A stretch of DNA of 13,718 nt from Clostridiales bacterium (GTDB lineage Bacteria > Bacillota > Clostridia > Oscillospirales > CAG-382): assembly GCA_003452915.1 (NCBI GenBank), contig DMMZ01000039.1:731-14448 (forward strand), read 5' to 3'. The position numbers and the translations under genes are program-made. The notes under the pieces are model-generated. The model did no database searches, was not told the DNA's origin, and saw nothing but the letters and a program-made list of their open reading frames with translations. The first letter of the stretch is position 1, and each line of letters opens with the position of its first letter. Positions 7,480 to 13,718 of the stretch are shown in pieces.

Positions 7480-7692
7480 TTAAGCTACTGTTACGTTTGC
7501 TGCTCTGAGTTTGCGAGAATCCTTAGGATCCTTCTCAATATCAAACATAACCTTCTGACCCTCGTTCAAGGATTTGTAACCCTGAGACTGGATAGCTGAG
7601 AAATGAACGAAAACATCGTCTCCGCCTGCATCGTTAGAAATGAAGCCGAAGCCTTTTTCTGCGTTAAACCACTTTACTGTACCTTTATTCAT
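7480..7692 (-). CDS. csp: Cold-shock protein (CspA family, RNA chaperone)
   Basis: A 70-residue single cold-shock domain that binds single-stranded RNA or DNA and melts RNA structure, mainly at low temperature or during growth transitions. Both nucleic-acid-binding motifs are present: RNP1 as KGFGFI (13-18) and RNP2 as VFVHF (27-31), after the classic MNKGTVKWFN opening. The length is typical (about 66-70). The ATG at 7692 has GGAGG 5 bases upstream; the upstream TTG at 7704 overlaps that site and is not used. It is a single-gene unit with its own promoter about 120 bases upstream and its own terminator. The long 5' leader is usual for cold-shock genes and may carry thermal control. Confidence 0.97.
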   Translation of the reverse strand: MNKGTVKWFNAEKGFGFISNDAGGDDVFVHFSAIQSQGYKSLNEGQKVMFDIEKDPKDSRKLRAANVTVA

Positions 7693-7814
7693 TGGTACCT
7701 CCAAATTAAATATTCATATCCCTAAAGAAAACAAAAGACTCACCCTTGCTGAAAATCATCTAAACGAACAATGACCTACAACAACATGTGAGTTCATGGA
7801 TACATTCGGAATAC
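7693..7814 (-). other. Long 5' leader of the cold-shock mRNA
   Basis: About 120 bases lie between the predicted transcription start and the csp start codon. Nothing in it codes for protein. Long leaders that refold with temperature are known for csp genes in other bacteria; I do not recognise a specific conserved cold box here. Confidence 0.45.
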
Positions 7815-7820
7815 ATATAT

Positions 7821-7849
7821 AATATATCACACCTAAATCTTCTTGTCAA
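7821..7849 (-). promoter_or_regulatory. Promoter of the cold-shock gene
   Basis: Perfect TTGACA (7849-7844), a 17-base spacer and TATATT (7826-7821) on the minus strand. This is one of the best promoter matches in the window and fits strong expression. Transcription would start near 7814. Confidence 0.75.
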
Positions 7850-8023
7850 TAGGGAAAACAAAATAATTGTAACAATATTATAAATTTGTCATAATATCTC
7901 CACGTCTTGTCGAGCATAAATAACAATGAAAATATGGAGATATGCGCCAATGTTCTCTTAATTTGAACATTTTATTCGCTAACCTTTAAAAGGATTTAGA
8001 CAGTAATTATTATATACAAAGTT
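7850..8023. other. AT-rich non-coding gap with inverted repeats
   Basis: No believable gene is seen here. Two inverted repeats are clear: ATATCTCCA (7894-7902) with TGGAGATAT (7935-7943) across 32 bases, and AATGTTC (7949-7955) with GAACATT (7965-7971) across 9 bases. They might be an operator or a small structured RNA, but no promoter or terminator clearly frames them. Confidence 0.4.
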
Positions 8024-8053
8024 TAAAAAAAGGTGCATGTTAAAATTTAACAT
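8024..8053 (-). terminator. Weak terminator of the membrane-protein pair
   Basis: On the minus strand ATGTTAAA and TTTAACAT (8053-8046 and 8044-8037) form an 8-bp AT-rich stem. A T-run of seven (8030-8024) follows after about six bases. It lies just downstream of the stop codon at 8076. The stem is weak, so it may be inefficient. Confidence 0.45.
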
Positions 8054-8075
8054 ATACGTTTTTAAATATTTATTA

Positions 8076-9080
8076 TTATTTTTTATCTGTTTCGATAACA
8101 GGAACGGAAAATTTCGAAAGAAGATCGTCAAGTGTTTTAATTTCATCTGCTTTTTTATTTTCTGTTGGTTCAGATGATTTTTTATCCACAAGATTGGATT
8201 TTATTTTATTATTTATTAATGGTATTTCTTTCGTGTTCGTATTTTTGATCGATGAATTCACCAAATCTATTTTAAAATTATGTTCATTCTTTAATATTCC
8301 GCCTATTGATGAGTTTATTTTCGGCTCATAACTGGGATCAGGTGGCAGTACAAAGATTTCATCTAAATCTTTTTTTGCAGATTTTTTTGACTTTTGAACA
8401 TCAGGTAAAACATTGAGCTCAGATGGGAAAACAGCCATCTCCACAACAAATGGTTTTTCAGTACTCTCTTCTGAGGGAATGCTTTTAACAACCGGTATGT
8501 TATTGGTATTCTCCAATTCGTTTGTCAACGGATTTTTTGCTATCGGAATAGGTCTTGTAGCTGAAATAAAATCGTTAAAGGCGGGCAGAATTTGTGACAG
8601 TCTTGGTCCGATCTCCGATTGTTTTATTACCACAGCAGGCAGACCTGCTTCAATATTTGCACGAATCTCATCACCGATCGATTTTTTTATTGTACCGATA
8701 AAAATCTCAGTGTCATATAAATCAATTCCTAATAAGTGGTTTTTCTGGGAACCGAAGGTTTTTACCGAAGATACATTTGCCCAGTCAACAAAAAGACCTT
8801 TTCCGGGATAATCTATAAAATTATAAATACCATTTTCCGTAAGTATAAATGCATCTGCGGGTTTTATTCCTCTTATGATTGTCCATACAAATAAATAGGA
8901 AAAATATATGCTGGCTGAAACACCGATACCCACTATATATGGAATATATAATTCATCCATATAATGCAGTTTTGGGAAAAGGCTGCAAGTAATCGAAAAT
9001 AAAAACATTATAAGGAAAAAAGCTCCTTTTGCCATAAATGCACCCGGACTTTTTTTAACATGGAATTCTCTGTTAAACAT
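8076..9080 (-). CDS. Membrane protein with a PH-like (STM3941-type) domain and long polar tail
   Basis: A 334-residue protein. Two membrane segments (about 17-36 and 45-69) are followed by a domain at about 70-175 with ADAFILTENGIYNF, FVDWANVSSVKTF and LLGIDLYD. This pattern (a residue run read as 'gene product is ...', then a tryptophan-containing 'W..I..' strand) resembles STM3941-family, PH-like domains in bacterial membrane proteins. Residues about 176-334 form a Lys/Ser/Asn/Pro-rich, low-complexity tail that is probably disordered and cytoplasmic. The start ATG at 9080 has GGGAG 7 bases upstream. It follows the next gene by 33 bases on the same strand, so the two are likely co-transcribed. 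Its function is unknown; a membrane-bound adaptor or sensor role would be a guess. Confidence 0.75.
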   Translation of the reverse strand: MFNREFHVKKSPGAFMAKGAFFLIMFLFSITCSLFPKLHYMDELYIPYIVGIGVSASIYFSYLFVWTIIRGIKPADAFILTENGIYNFIDYPGKGLFVDWANVSSVKTFGSQKNHLLGIDLYDTEIFIGTIKKSIGDEIRANIEAGLPAVVIKQSEIGPRLSQILPAFNDFISATRPIPIAKNPLTNELENTNNIPVVKSIPSEESTEKPFVVEMAVFPSELNVLPDVQKSKKSAKKDLDEIFVLPPDPSYEPKINSSIGGILKNEHNFKIDLVNSSIKNTNTKEIPLINNKIKSNLVDKKSSEPTENKKADEIKTLDDLLSKFSVPVIETDKK

Positions 9081-9113
9081 ACTGTTTCTCCCTTTAAAGG
9101 TTTTTTAAATATA

Positions 9114-9950
9114 TTATTCTTTATAATCTTCTATTGAGTAATAGGTAACATTACTAAAAATCTCGTGTGAAGTTATTGTATTTATCGGATCGTATTTAAT
9201 GCTTTCTTCGTTTTGTGCATAGGTAAAAGCTTTATAATCAATATTCAAAATACCGTTATTTACATAAGCATAATCTTTTTTTACTATTTCATCATATGAG
9301 TAAACGCTTAAAGTATAGGTAACACCCTTATCCTCTGTTTCATCAATAGAGATATCCAAATTGTTGCTCTCATTATTTCCGTTAAACTTTTTGTCAATCT
9401 CGCTTACCCAATCATGGCTGGTCGTGTAATTATAATATTTATTTTTTTCCAAATCTAGAACAACATTATCAAAGCTGACACGTGCATAACCGTATTTTCG
9501 ATTTGAATCTGTCATAATATTCACTACGGGATAATAATTCCCATTGCTATCAGTTAAAATATAGACAAGAGCATCGTTCAATTTACCGTGTGAAATTTTG
9601 TCAATATTAAATTTCACGCATAAATCTATTTCATCAACTTTTTCTGCATAATAGATGTTTTTTATCTGTACCGAACCATTATAGTTCATATAATCAATCG
9701 GCTGTAACTTGTAAACAGTGAAGGAATCTGGATCTTTCTGTGCAATTTCCCGCGCTTCGTCGGAAAAAATCATAGCATCAAGCAAACCGGGGTCACAGGA
9801 TGAAAGTAGTATAAAGAGAATACCGCCCCAGACCAAAGCTGATATACCGTACAATATATATCTGAAAGTGTATTTAATCCTTTTTGTTGTTTTTGATTGA
9901 TGAGGATACAGTTCTTCCTCAGAATCGCCGTCGTAGTTGTTAAAATCCAT
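9114..9950 (-). CDS. Uncharacterised single-pass membrane or lipoprotein-like protein
   Basis: I do not recognise this 278-residue protein. It has an acidic N-terminus (DGDSEEELYP), a basic patch (KTTKRIKYTFR, about 20-30), one membrane segment (about 31-51) ending in LLSSC with Cys52, then about 225 residues of mixed polar sequence rich in Asp, Asn and Tyr, presumably outside the cell. LSSC could be a lipobox, but the 30 residues before the hydrophobic stretch are long for a lipoprotein signal, so a plain membrane anchor is as likely. I choose the ATG at 9950, because GGAAAGG lies 13 bases before it but only one base before the in-frame ATG at 9962. The leader carries palindromic element B. 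It sits 33 bases upstream of the PH-like membrane gene and probably acts with it. Confidence 0.72.
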   Translation of the reverse strand: MDFNNYDGDSEEELYPHQSKTTKRIKYTFRYILYGISALVWGGILFILLSSCDPGLLDAMIFSDEAREIAQKDPDSFTVYKLQPIDYMNYNGSVQIKNIYYAEKVDEIDLCVKFNIDKISHGKLNDALVYILTDSNGNYYPVVNIMTDSNRKYGYARVSFDNVVLDLEKNKYYNYTTSHDWVSEIDKKFNGNNESNNLDISIDETEDKGVTYTLSVYSYDEIVKKDYAYVNNGILNIDYKAFTYAQNEESIKYDPINTITSHEIFSNVTYYSIEDYKE

Positions 9951-9960
9951 ATTTATAATC

Positions 9961-10083
9961 ATGCCTTTCCGTGGCGTTTACGCCTACCGAATCGTATGAA
10001 AGTATGAACTTTCATACATTAGAGATGTGCCGTTCCGGCGATAGTCGGATTACTGCACCTCTTGCAGTAAAGGCACAAAACCG
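9961..10083. repeat. Palindrome-rich element, copy B (leader of the membrane operon)
   Basis: Four hairpin modules: GGCGTTTACGCC (9973-9984); a 10-bp stem GTATGAAAGT/ACTTTCATAC with a 4-base loop (9994-10017); an outer pair TGTGCC (10026-10031)/GGCACA (10072-10077); and inside it TTACTGCA/TGCAGTAA (10050-10070). Compared with copy A at 5348-5428, both have GAAAG-ATGAA-CTTTC, then 10 or 11 bases, then TGTGCCGTTCCGGC. Copy B looks like copy A with about 34 bases inserted inside the TGTGCC/GGCACA hairpin. On the minus strand both end in GGAAAGG followed by T or C and ATG, supplying the Shine-Dalgarno of the next gene. Confidence 0.75.
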
Positions 10084-10093
10084 CTTTTAATGT

Positions 10094-10099
10094 ATTATA
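10094..10099 (-). promoter_or_regulatory. Possible -10 box for the membrane-protein operon
   Basis: A perfect TATAAT on the minus strand, with no good -35 at 17 bases. Transcription would begin near 10087, exactly at the edge of palindromic element B, making that element an approximately 137-base structured leader. The DnaA-box cluster starts 33 bases upstream, so DnaA could influence this promoter. Confidence 0.4.
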
Positions 10100-10132
10100 C
10101 ATAATCTTTGCTTTGTATATGTATTCGAAAAG

Positions 10133-10227
10133 TTATCCACACTTTTATTCACAATTTGTGGATAACATTTGCTCAAAAAGACTGGTTTTCCGCATTATCC
10201 ACTGAGTTATCCACTTATTTATCCTAA
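10133..10227. other. Cluster of DnaA boxes in two sets of three with 12-bp pitch
   Basis: Three exact matches to TTATnCACA: 10133-10141 (+), 10145-10153 (+), and 10157-10165 (-). Two single-mismatch copies, both TTATCCACT, are at 10195-10203 and 10207-10215 (+), and a degenerate TTATCCTAA is at 10219-10227. Within each set the starts are exactly 12 bases apart, so the boxes lie about one helical turn apart, as suits an ordered DnaA oligomer. The neighbouring 10228-10275 is very AT-rich. The neighbourhood has no dnaA, dnaN or rpmH, so this may be a DnaA-titrating or regulatory cluster like those outside oriC in Bacillus subtilis, or an unusual origin. Confidence 0.8.
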
Positions 10228-10275
10228 TTAATCAATATTATTAAACGACTTTATGTAAACCTATTTATTATAATA
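10228..10275. other. AT-rich stretch beside the DnaA boxes
   Basis: About 48 bases that are almost all A and T lie between the last box and the comM stop codon. If the cluster is an origin this would be the candidate unwinding region; otherwise it may simply be the comM 3' end region. I see no clear terminator hairpin in it. Confidence 0.3.
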
Positions 10276-11826
10276 TTAATGCGAATATTTCTTATCAAGG
10301 CTCCGTAATTGTACAGCATATGCAATATGTTGGGCTTTTATAAGCTCGCTTTTGTCAAAATCAGCTAAAGTTCTTGCAACTTTAAGTACCTTGTCATAAC
10401 CTCTTGCCGACAAATTAAGGCGATTAAAAGCAGCGTGTAAAAGTTCACGTCCGTTTTCGTCGGTAACACAGTATTTTCTTATATGTTTAGGCTGCATAAG
10501 TGCATTGGAAGTTAACTTTTTTCCGTTTGCAAGTGTGTCTCCATCAAAACGTGAAAGAGCAAAATTTCTGGCTTCGTAAACACGTTTTCGAATTTCTGCA
10601 CTGCTTTCCGAAGCTATCGTAGTATCAAGCACCTTAAATTCAAGTGCACCCACTTCGACTTGTAAATCAATACGGTCGAGTATGGGACCCGAAAGTTTTG
10701 CAATATATGCTTTCCGTGTACTTACCGAACAAACACATTCTTTTGTCGGATGACCAAAAAATCCGCATTTACAGGGATTCATAGCACATACAAGCAAAAA
10801 AGATGCAGGGTAGGTAACAGTTCCGTTTACTCTAGTTATTACAATCTCACGATTTTCAATCGGCTGTCTTAAAACTTCAATTGCTCTTTTGTCAAATTCG
10901 GGAAATTCATCTAAAAATAAAACACCGTTGTTGGCAAGTGAAATTTCACCTGGTTTTGGGTATGTACCTCCGCCTGTAAGTGCGATATGCGATAATGTAT
11001 GATGCGGAGCGCGGAAAGGTCGTTGTATAAGTAACGGTTTTAATTCTGAAGTTAACCCTGCAATCGAATGTATTTTTGAGGATTCAATAGATTCATCAAG
11101 TGTCAACGGCGGCATAATTCCTGGCAGCCTTGAGGAGAGCATACTTTTTCCTGAGCCTGGAGGTCCGATTAGAAGGATATTATGGCCGCCTGCTGCTGCT
11201 ATTTCAAGTGCTTTCTTTGCGCTTTCCTGACCTTTAACATCCGCAAAATCCAGGTTGCACATTCCGGTCGCGTCAAAGAAATCTTTTTCGGAAAATTCTA
11301 TCGGTATTATTGGTTTACCACCTAAAAGATGATCAAATACCTGACGCGCGTTTTCTGCAGGAAAAACCTTTATTCCCAATGCTGCCGAAGCCTCAAGCGC
11401 ATTTTCAGCAGGAAGATAGAGTTCCCCAAAGCCGGCATCCCTGGCCGCAATCGCCATAGGTAACGCTCCGCTAACAGGACGAAGGTCACCCGACAGTGAA
11501 AGTTCGCCTACAAAGCATTTTTTTGAGAAATCCTTTTTCACAAAAACAGGATGATCAATAAGTGAAAGTAATATCGGAAGGTCATAAGAAGAACCTTCCT
11601 TTTTTATATCTGCTGGTGCGAGGTTAACTGTAAGCAATCCTTTTTTAAGAGTAAGTGTACAGCTTCTGGCCGCGGAACGAACTCTGCCGGCAGCCTCCTT
11701 AATGGCGGTGTCGGGTAGACCAATTATATCAAGTCTAGGCTGAGGTGAACCGATAACAGAGGATTCTACATTTACAATTAATCCGTCAATACCATTGATC
11801 GCTGCTGAATAAAACACGCTGAACAT
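10276..11826 (-). CDS. comM: YifB/ComM family Mg-chelatase-like AAA+ ATPase
   Basis: A 516-residue ATPase from the chosen start. ComM is a hexameric helicase that promotes branch migration during natural transformation in Gram-negative species; its role in Firmicutes is less clear. Domains in order: an N-terminal Lon-like (ChlI) domain starting MFSVFYSAAINGIDG; Walker A GPPGSGKS; Walker B VLFLDEFPEF; the sensor-type RPFRAPHHT and NPCKCGFFG segments; and a C-terminal lid (ILDRIDLQVEV, SARGYDKVLKVARTLADF). A cysteine group (CKCGFFGHPTKECVC) is typical for the family. The start is uncertain among ATGs at 11826, 11838 and 11850; I take 11826 because it gives the usual family N-terminus. The sole Shine-Dalgarno-like AAAGGAT is about 11872-11877, separated from the starts by a hairpin. 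No natural-transformation genes lie nearby. Confidence 0.93.
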   Translation of the reverse strand: MFSVFYSAAINGIDGLIVNVESSVIGSPQPRLDIIGLPDTAIKEAAGRVRSAARSCTLTLKKGLLTVNLAPADIKKEGSSYDLPILLSLIDHPVFVKKDFSKKCFVGELSLSGDLRPVSGALPMAIAARDAGFGELYLPAENALEASAALGIKVFPAENARQVFDHLLGGKPIIPIEFSEKDFFDATGMCNLDFADVKGQESAKKALEIAAAGGHNILLIGPPGSGKSMLSSRLPGIMPPLTLDESIESSKIHSIAGLTSELKPLLIQRPFRAPHHTLSHIALTGGGTYPKPGEISLANNGVLFLDEFPEFDKRAIEVLRQPIENREIVITRVNGTVTYPASFLLVCAMNPCKCGFFGHPTKECVCSVSTRKAYIAKLSGPILDRIDLQVEVGALEFKVLDTTIASESSAEIRKRVYEARNFALSRFDGDTLANGKKLTSNALMQPKHIRKYCVTDENGRELLHAAFNRLNLSARGYDKVLKVARTLADFDKSELIKAQHIAYAVQLRSLDKKYSH

Positions 11827-11839
11827 AATTGTATCCATA

Positions 11840-11871
11840 AATTTATACATCGTTTCTATGATGTATAAATA
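11840..11871. promoter_or_regulatory. Inverted repeat over the comM start region
   Basis: ATTTATACAT (11841-11850) and ATGTATAAAT (11861-11870) are perfect inverted copies. In the minus-strand RNA the adjoining C and G also pair, giving an 11-bp stem with an 8-base loop. The ATG at 11850 lies in the 3' arm. The repeat sits between AAAAGGAT and the ATG at 11838, so folding would bring that Shine-Dalgarno to within a few bases of the start. As DNA it could equally be a repressor operator. Confidence 0.55.
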
Positions 11872-12063
11872 TCCTTTTGTTTGATATTTTATACTATATA
11901 TAAGTATTTTTCCTCATTAGTTTATATATTAGCAGAATAACATAATTAAAGTTTATTTTCAATATATAATGACAAACATTTTAGAAAAAGAACATTTTAC
12001 AACAAAAACTATAATATAAACAAAGTTATGTGCTAAAATTGATAAAAAAATTAAAAATATGTA
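11872..12063. other. Divergent comM/nifJ intergenic region
   Basis: Very AT-rich and without coding potential. It must hold the comM promoter (TATAAA-like sequence near 11890, no convincing -35) and any operators of nifJ. I see no riboswitch, tRNA or leader ORF. Confidence 0.4.
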
Positions 12064-12092
12064 TTTACACTATGGAAAAAAAGTGATATGAT
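12064..12092 (+). promoter_or_regulatory. Promoter of nifJ
   Basis: TTTACA (12064-12069, 5 of 6), exactly 17 bases, then TATGAT (12087-12092, 5 of 6). Transcription would start near 12099, about 22 bases before the nifJ ATG. The match is strong, consistent with high expression of a central fermentation enzyme. Confidence 0.75.
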
Positions 12093-12120
12093 TATAAGGA
12101 TGAAAAACAGGAGGTATACT

Positions 12121-13718
12121 ATGCCAAGAAAAAAGATTTCAATTGACGGTAATACAGCGGCGGCGCATGTATCATATGCGTTTACTGAGGTTGCCGGCAT
12201 TTATCCGATTACACCTTCGTCAAACATGGCTGAGGTCACGGACAAATGGTCTGCTGATGGCAGAAAAAACATTTTCGGTCAGGAAGTAAGGGTTGTTGAA
12301 ATGCAATCCGAGGCCGGAGCTGCCGGAACAGTACACGGCTCTTTAGCTGCAGGTGCTTTAACTACAACATATACAGCTTCACAGGGCTTGCTCTTAATGA
12401 TACCCAATATGTATAAAATCGCCGGTGAGCTTCTCCCCGGTGTAATTCACGTTTCAGCAAGAGCTTTGGCTTCTCACGCTCTCAGCATTTTCGGAGATCA
12501 CTCCGATGTTATGGCCTGCAGACAGACAGGCTTTGCAATGCTTTGCTCGGGTAACGTACAGGAGGTTATGGACCTCGGTGCGGTTGCTCATCTTTCAGCT
12601 ATTAAAGGAAGAGTTCCGTTCCTTCACTTCTTCGACGGCTTCAGAACATCACATGAGGTACAGAAGGTAGAGGCTTGGGATTATGCCGATCTAGAAGAAA
12701 TGCTTGATATGGAAGCTGTTGAACGCTTCAGAAATCATTCACTTAACCCAGAACATCCGGTTCTACGCGGAACCGCGCAGAACCCTGATATATTCTTCCA
12801 GGCAAGAGAGGCTTCAAACGGTTATTACAATGCTGTTCCAGCTATTGTTGAGGAATACATGGCTAAGGTCAATTCTAAAATCGGAACAGATTATAAGCTA
12901 TTCAACTACTACGGTGCTGTTGATGCAGAAAAGATAATTATTGCAATGGGCTCGGTTTGCGATACAATCGAAGAAACTATTGACTATCTCAACGCTAAGG
13001 GCGAGAAGGTTGGTCTATTAAAGGTAAGACTTTATCGTCCTTTTGCAATAGACCGTTTTATTGCAGAAATTCCAAAAACAGTAAAGAAAATTGCTGTGCT
13101 TGACAGAACAAAGGAACCCGGTGCAATCGGTGAGCCCTTGTTTATCGATGTTATAAACGCTATCCGCGGTACAGAGTATGGTAATTGCCTTGTAGTAGGC
13201 GGAAGATACGGACTTGGCTCAAAGGATACAACACCGGCACAGATAATTGCTACCTATAAGAATCTTGATGCAGCAAAACCTGTCAATGGATTTACAATAG
13301 GCATCAACGATGATGTTACAAACCTTTCCCTTCAATTGGAGGTTGCTCCCAACACGACACCTAAAGGAACAGTTTCCTGCAAATTCTGGGGACTTGGTGC
13401 AGACGGTACTGTCGGAGCAAATAAAAACTCAATTAAAATTATTGGTGATCATACCGATAAATATATACAAGCTTATTTCGCATACGACTCCAAAAAGTCT
13501 GGCGGTATAACAATAAGCCACTTACGCTTTGGCGACAAGCCTATTCGTTCGACCTATTATGTTTCAAACGCAAACTTCGTAGCATGTCATAATCCTTCTT
13601 ACGTTCATAATTATGATATAACGGAAGATATTGCTGAGGGAGGAACCTTCCTTCTTAACTGCCAGTGGACTCCTGCCGAACTTAACGAAAAGCTTCCTGC
13701 AAAGGTAAAGAGAGATCT
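12121..13718 (+). CDS. nifJ: Pyruvate:ferredoxin (flavodoxin) oxidoreductase, N-terminal part, cut by window edge
   Basis: PFOR decarboxylates pyruvate to acetyl-CoA and CO2 and reduces ferredoxin, the main pyruvate route in many anaerobes. The frame is open to the window end, giving 532 residues of the usual roughly 1,170. The thiamine-diphosphate domain is at the start: YPITPSSNMAE (28-38) and VEMQSEAGAAGT. The residues known from Desulfovibrio africanus PFOR fall at the same positions: Thr31 and Arg114 (pyruvate binding) and Glu64 (thiamine activation). Domain II (GSVCDTIEETIDYL, LLKVRLYRPF) and the start of the gamma-type domain (SHLRFGDKPIRSTYY) follow. The ferredoxin-like iron-sulfur domain and C-terminal thiamine domain lie outside the window. 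GGAGG is 6 bases before the ATG. It stands alone as transcribed here, divergent from comM. Confidence 0.97.
   Translation, partial: MPRKKISIDGNTAAAHVSYAFTEVAGIYPITPSSNMAEVTDKWSADGRKNIFGQEVRVVEMQSEAGAAGTVHGSLAAGALTTTYTASQGLLLMIPNMYKIAGELLPGVIHVSARALASHALSIFGDHSDVMACRQTGFAMLCSGNVQEVMDLGAVAHLSAIKGRVPFLHFFDGFRTSHEVQKVEAWDYADLEEMLDMEAVERFRNHSLNPEHPVLRGTAQNPDIFFQAREASNGYYNAVPAIVEEYMAKVNSKIGTDYKLFNYYGAVDAEKIIIAMGSVCDTIEETIDYLNAKGEKVGLLKVRLYRPFAIDRFIAEIPKTVKKIAVLDRTKEPGAIGEPLFIDVINAIRGTEYGNCLVVGGRYGLGSKDTTPAQIIATYKNLDAAKPVNGFTIGINDDVTNLSLQLEVAPNTTPKGTVSCKFWGLGADGTVGANKNSIKIIGDHTDKYIQAYFAYDSKKSGGITISHLRFGDKPIRSTYYVSNANFVACHNPSYVHNYDITEDIAEGGTFLLNCQWTPAELNEKLPAKVKRD

Noticed and set aside
7979..8191. 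70-codon minus-strand frame overlapping the end of the PH-like membrane gene
   Set aside because: It is an AT-rich Lys/Asn frame without a ribosome binding site, in a region explained by the 3' end of the membrane gene and its terminator.
9961..10083. Known riboswitch class in the membrane-operon leader
   Set aside because: I compared it by eye with cobalamin, SAM, TPP, THF, ZTP, fluoride, manganese and NiCo patterns and saw none; the shared blocks with 5348-5428 fit a repeat family better.
2934..10192. Shared 12-mer ACTGGTTTTCCG near 2934 and 10181
   Set aside because: Several 12-base matches are expected by chance in a window of this size, and the flanks do not match.
12704..13510. Short plus-strand frames near the right edge
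   Set aside because: They are shadows in other frames of nifJ, whose frame is open from 12121 to the window end.

Overview
This looks like a chromosomal window from a low-GC, anaerobic Firmicute. It is probably a gut-type Clostridia of the Oscillospiraceae/Ruminococcaceae kind, although the exact taxon cannot be fixed from sequence alone. The evidence is AT-rich DNA, GGAGG ribosome binding sites, TTGACA/TATAAT-like promoters, a pyruvate:ferredoxin oxidoreductase, and a LysR regulator resembling the streptococcal MtaR/CpsY type. I see no phage, insertion sequence, CRISPR, tRNA or rRNA.

Layout. 1-530 (minus): the 5' end of a DAHP synthase gene (aroF, cut by the window edge) behind a promoter, a 32-codon leader ORF with nine aromatic residues in a ten-residue stretch, and a terminator hairpin. 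This is the arrangement of a Phe/Tyr transcription attenuator. 544-2934 (minus): a likely operon ccdA - thioredoxin-reductase-like gene - TlpA-like thioredoxin, which together would carry reducing power to proteins outside the membrane. 2967-7287 (plus): metE, metF and an MtaR/CpsY-like LysR gene. MetF makes 5-methyl-tetrahydrofolate and MetE uses it to make methionine. A site resembling the MET-box lies upstream of the metE promoter. 7350-7849 (minus): a cold-shock protein gene with a long leader and a strong terminator. 8024-10099 (minus): two membrane-protein genes of unknown role. 10133-10275: a non-coding DnaA-box cluster with an AT-rich flank. 10276-11870 (minus): a YifB/ComM AAA+ ATPase with an inverted repeat over its start region. 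12064-13718 (plus): promoter and the first 532 codons of nifJ, cut by the window edge.

The main unusual items are as follows. (1) The aromatic leader peptide/attenuator of aroF. (2) A group of five good DnaA boxes plus one degenerate box, in two sets of three, with exact 12-bp pitch inside each set. (3) Two related palindrome-rich elements, one between metE and metF and one just upstream of the membrane operon. Both share sequence blocks and both end in GGAAAGG just before the start codon. (4) An 11-bp hairpin between the only Shine-Dalgarno-like sequence of comM and its possible starts. (5) A thioredoxin-reductase-like protein without the usual NADPH-specificity motif.
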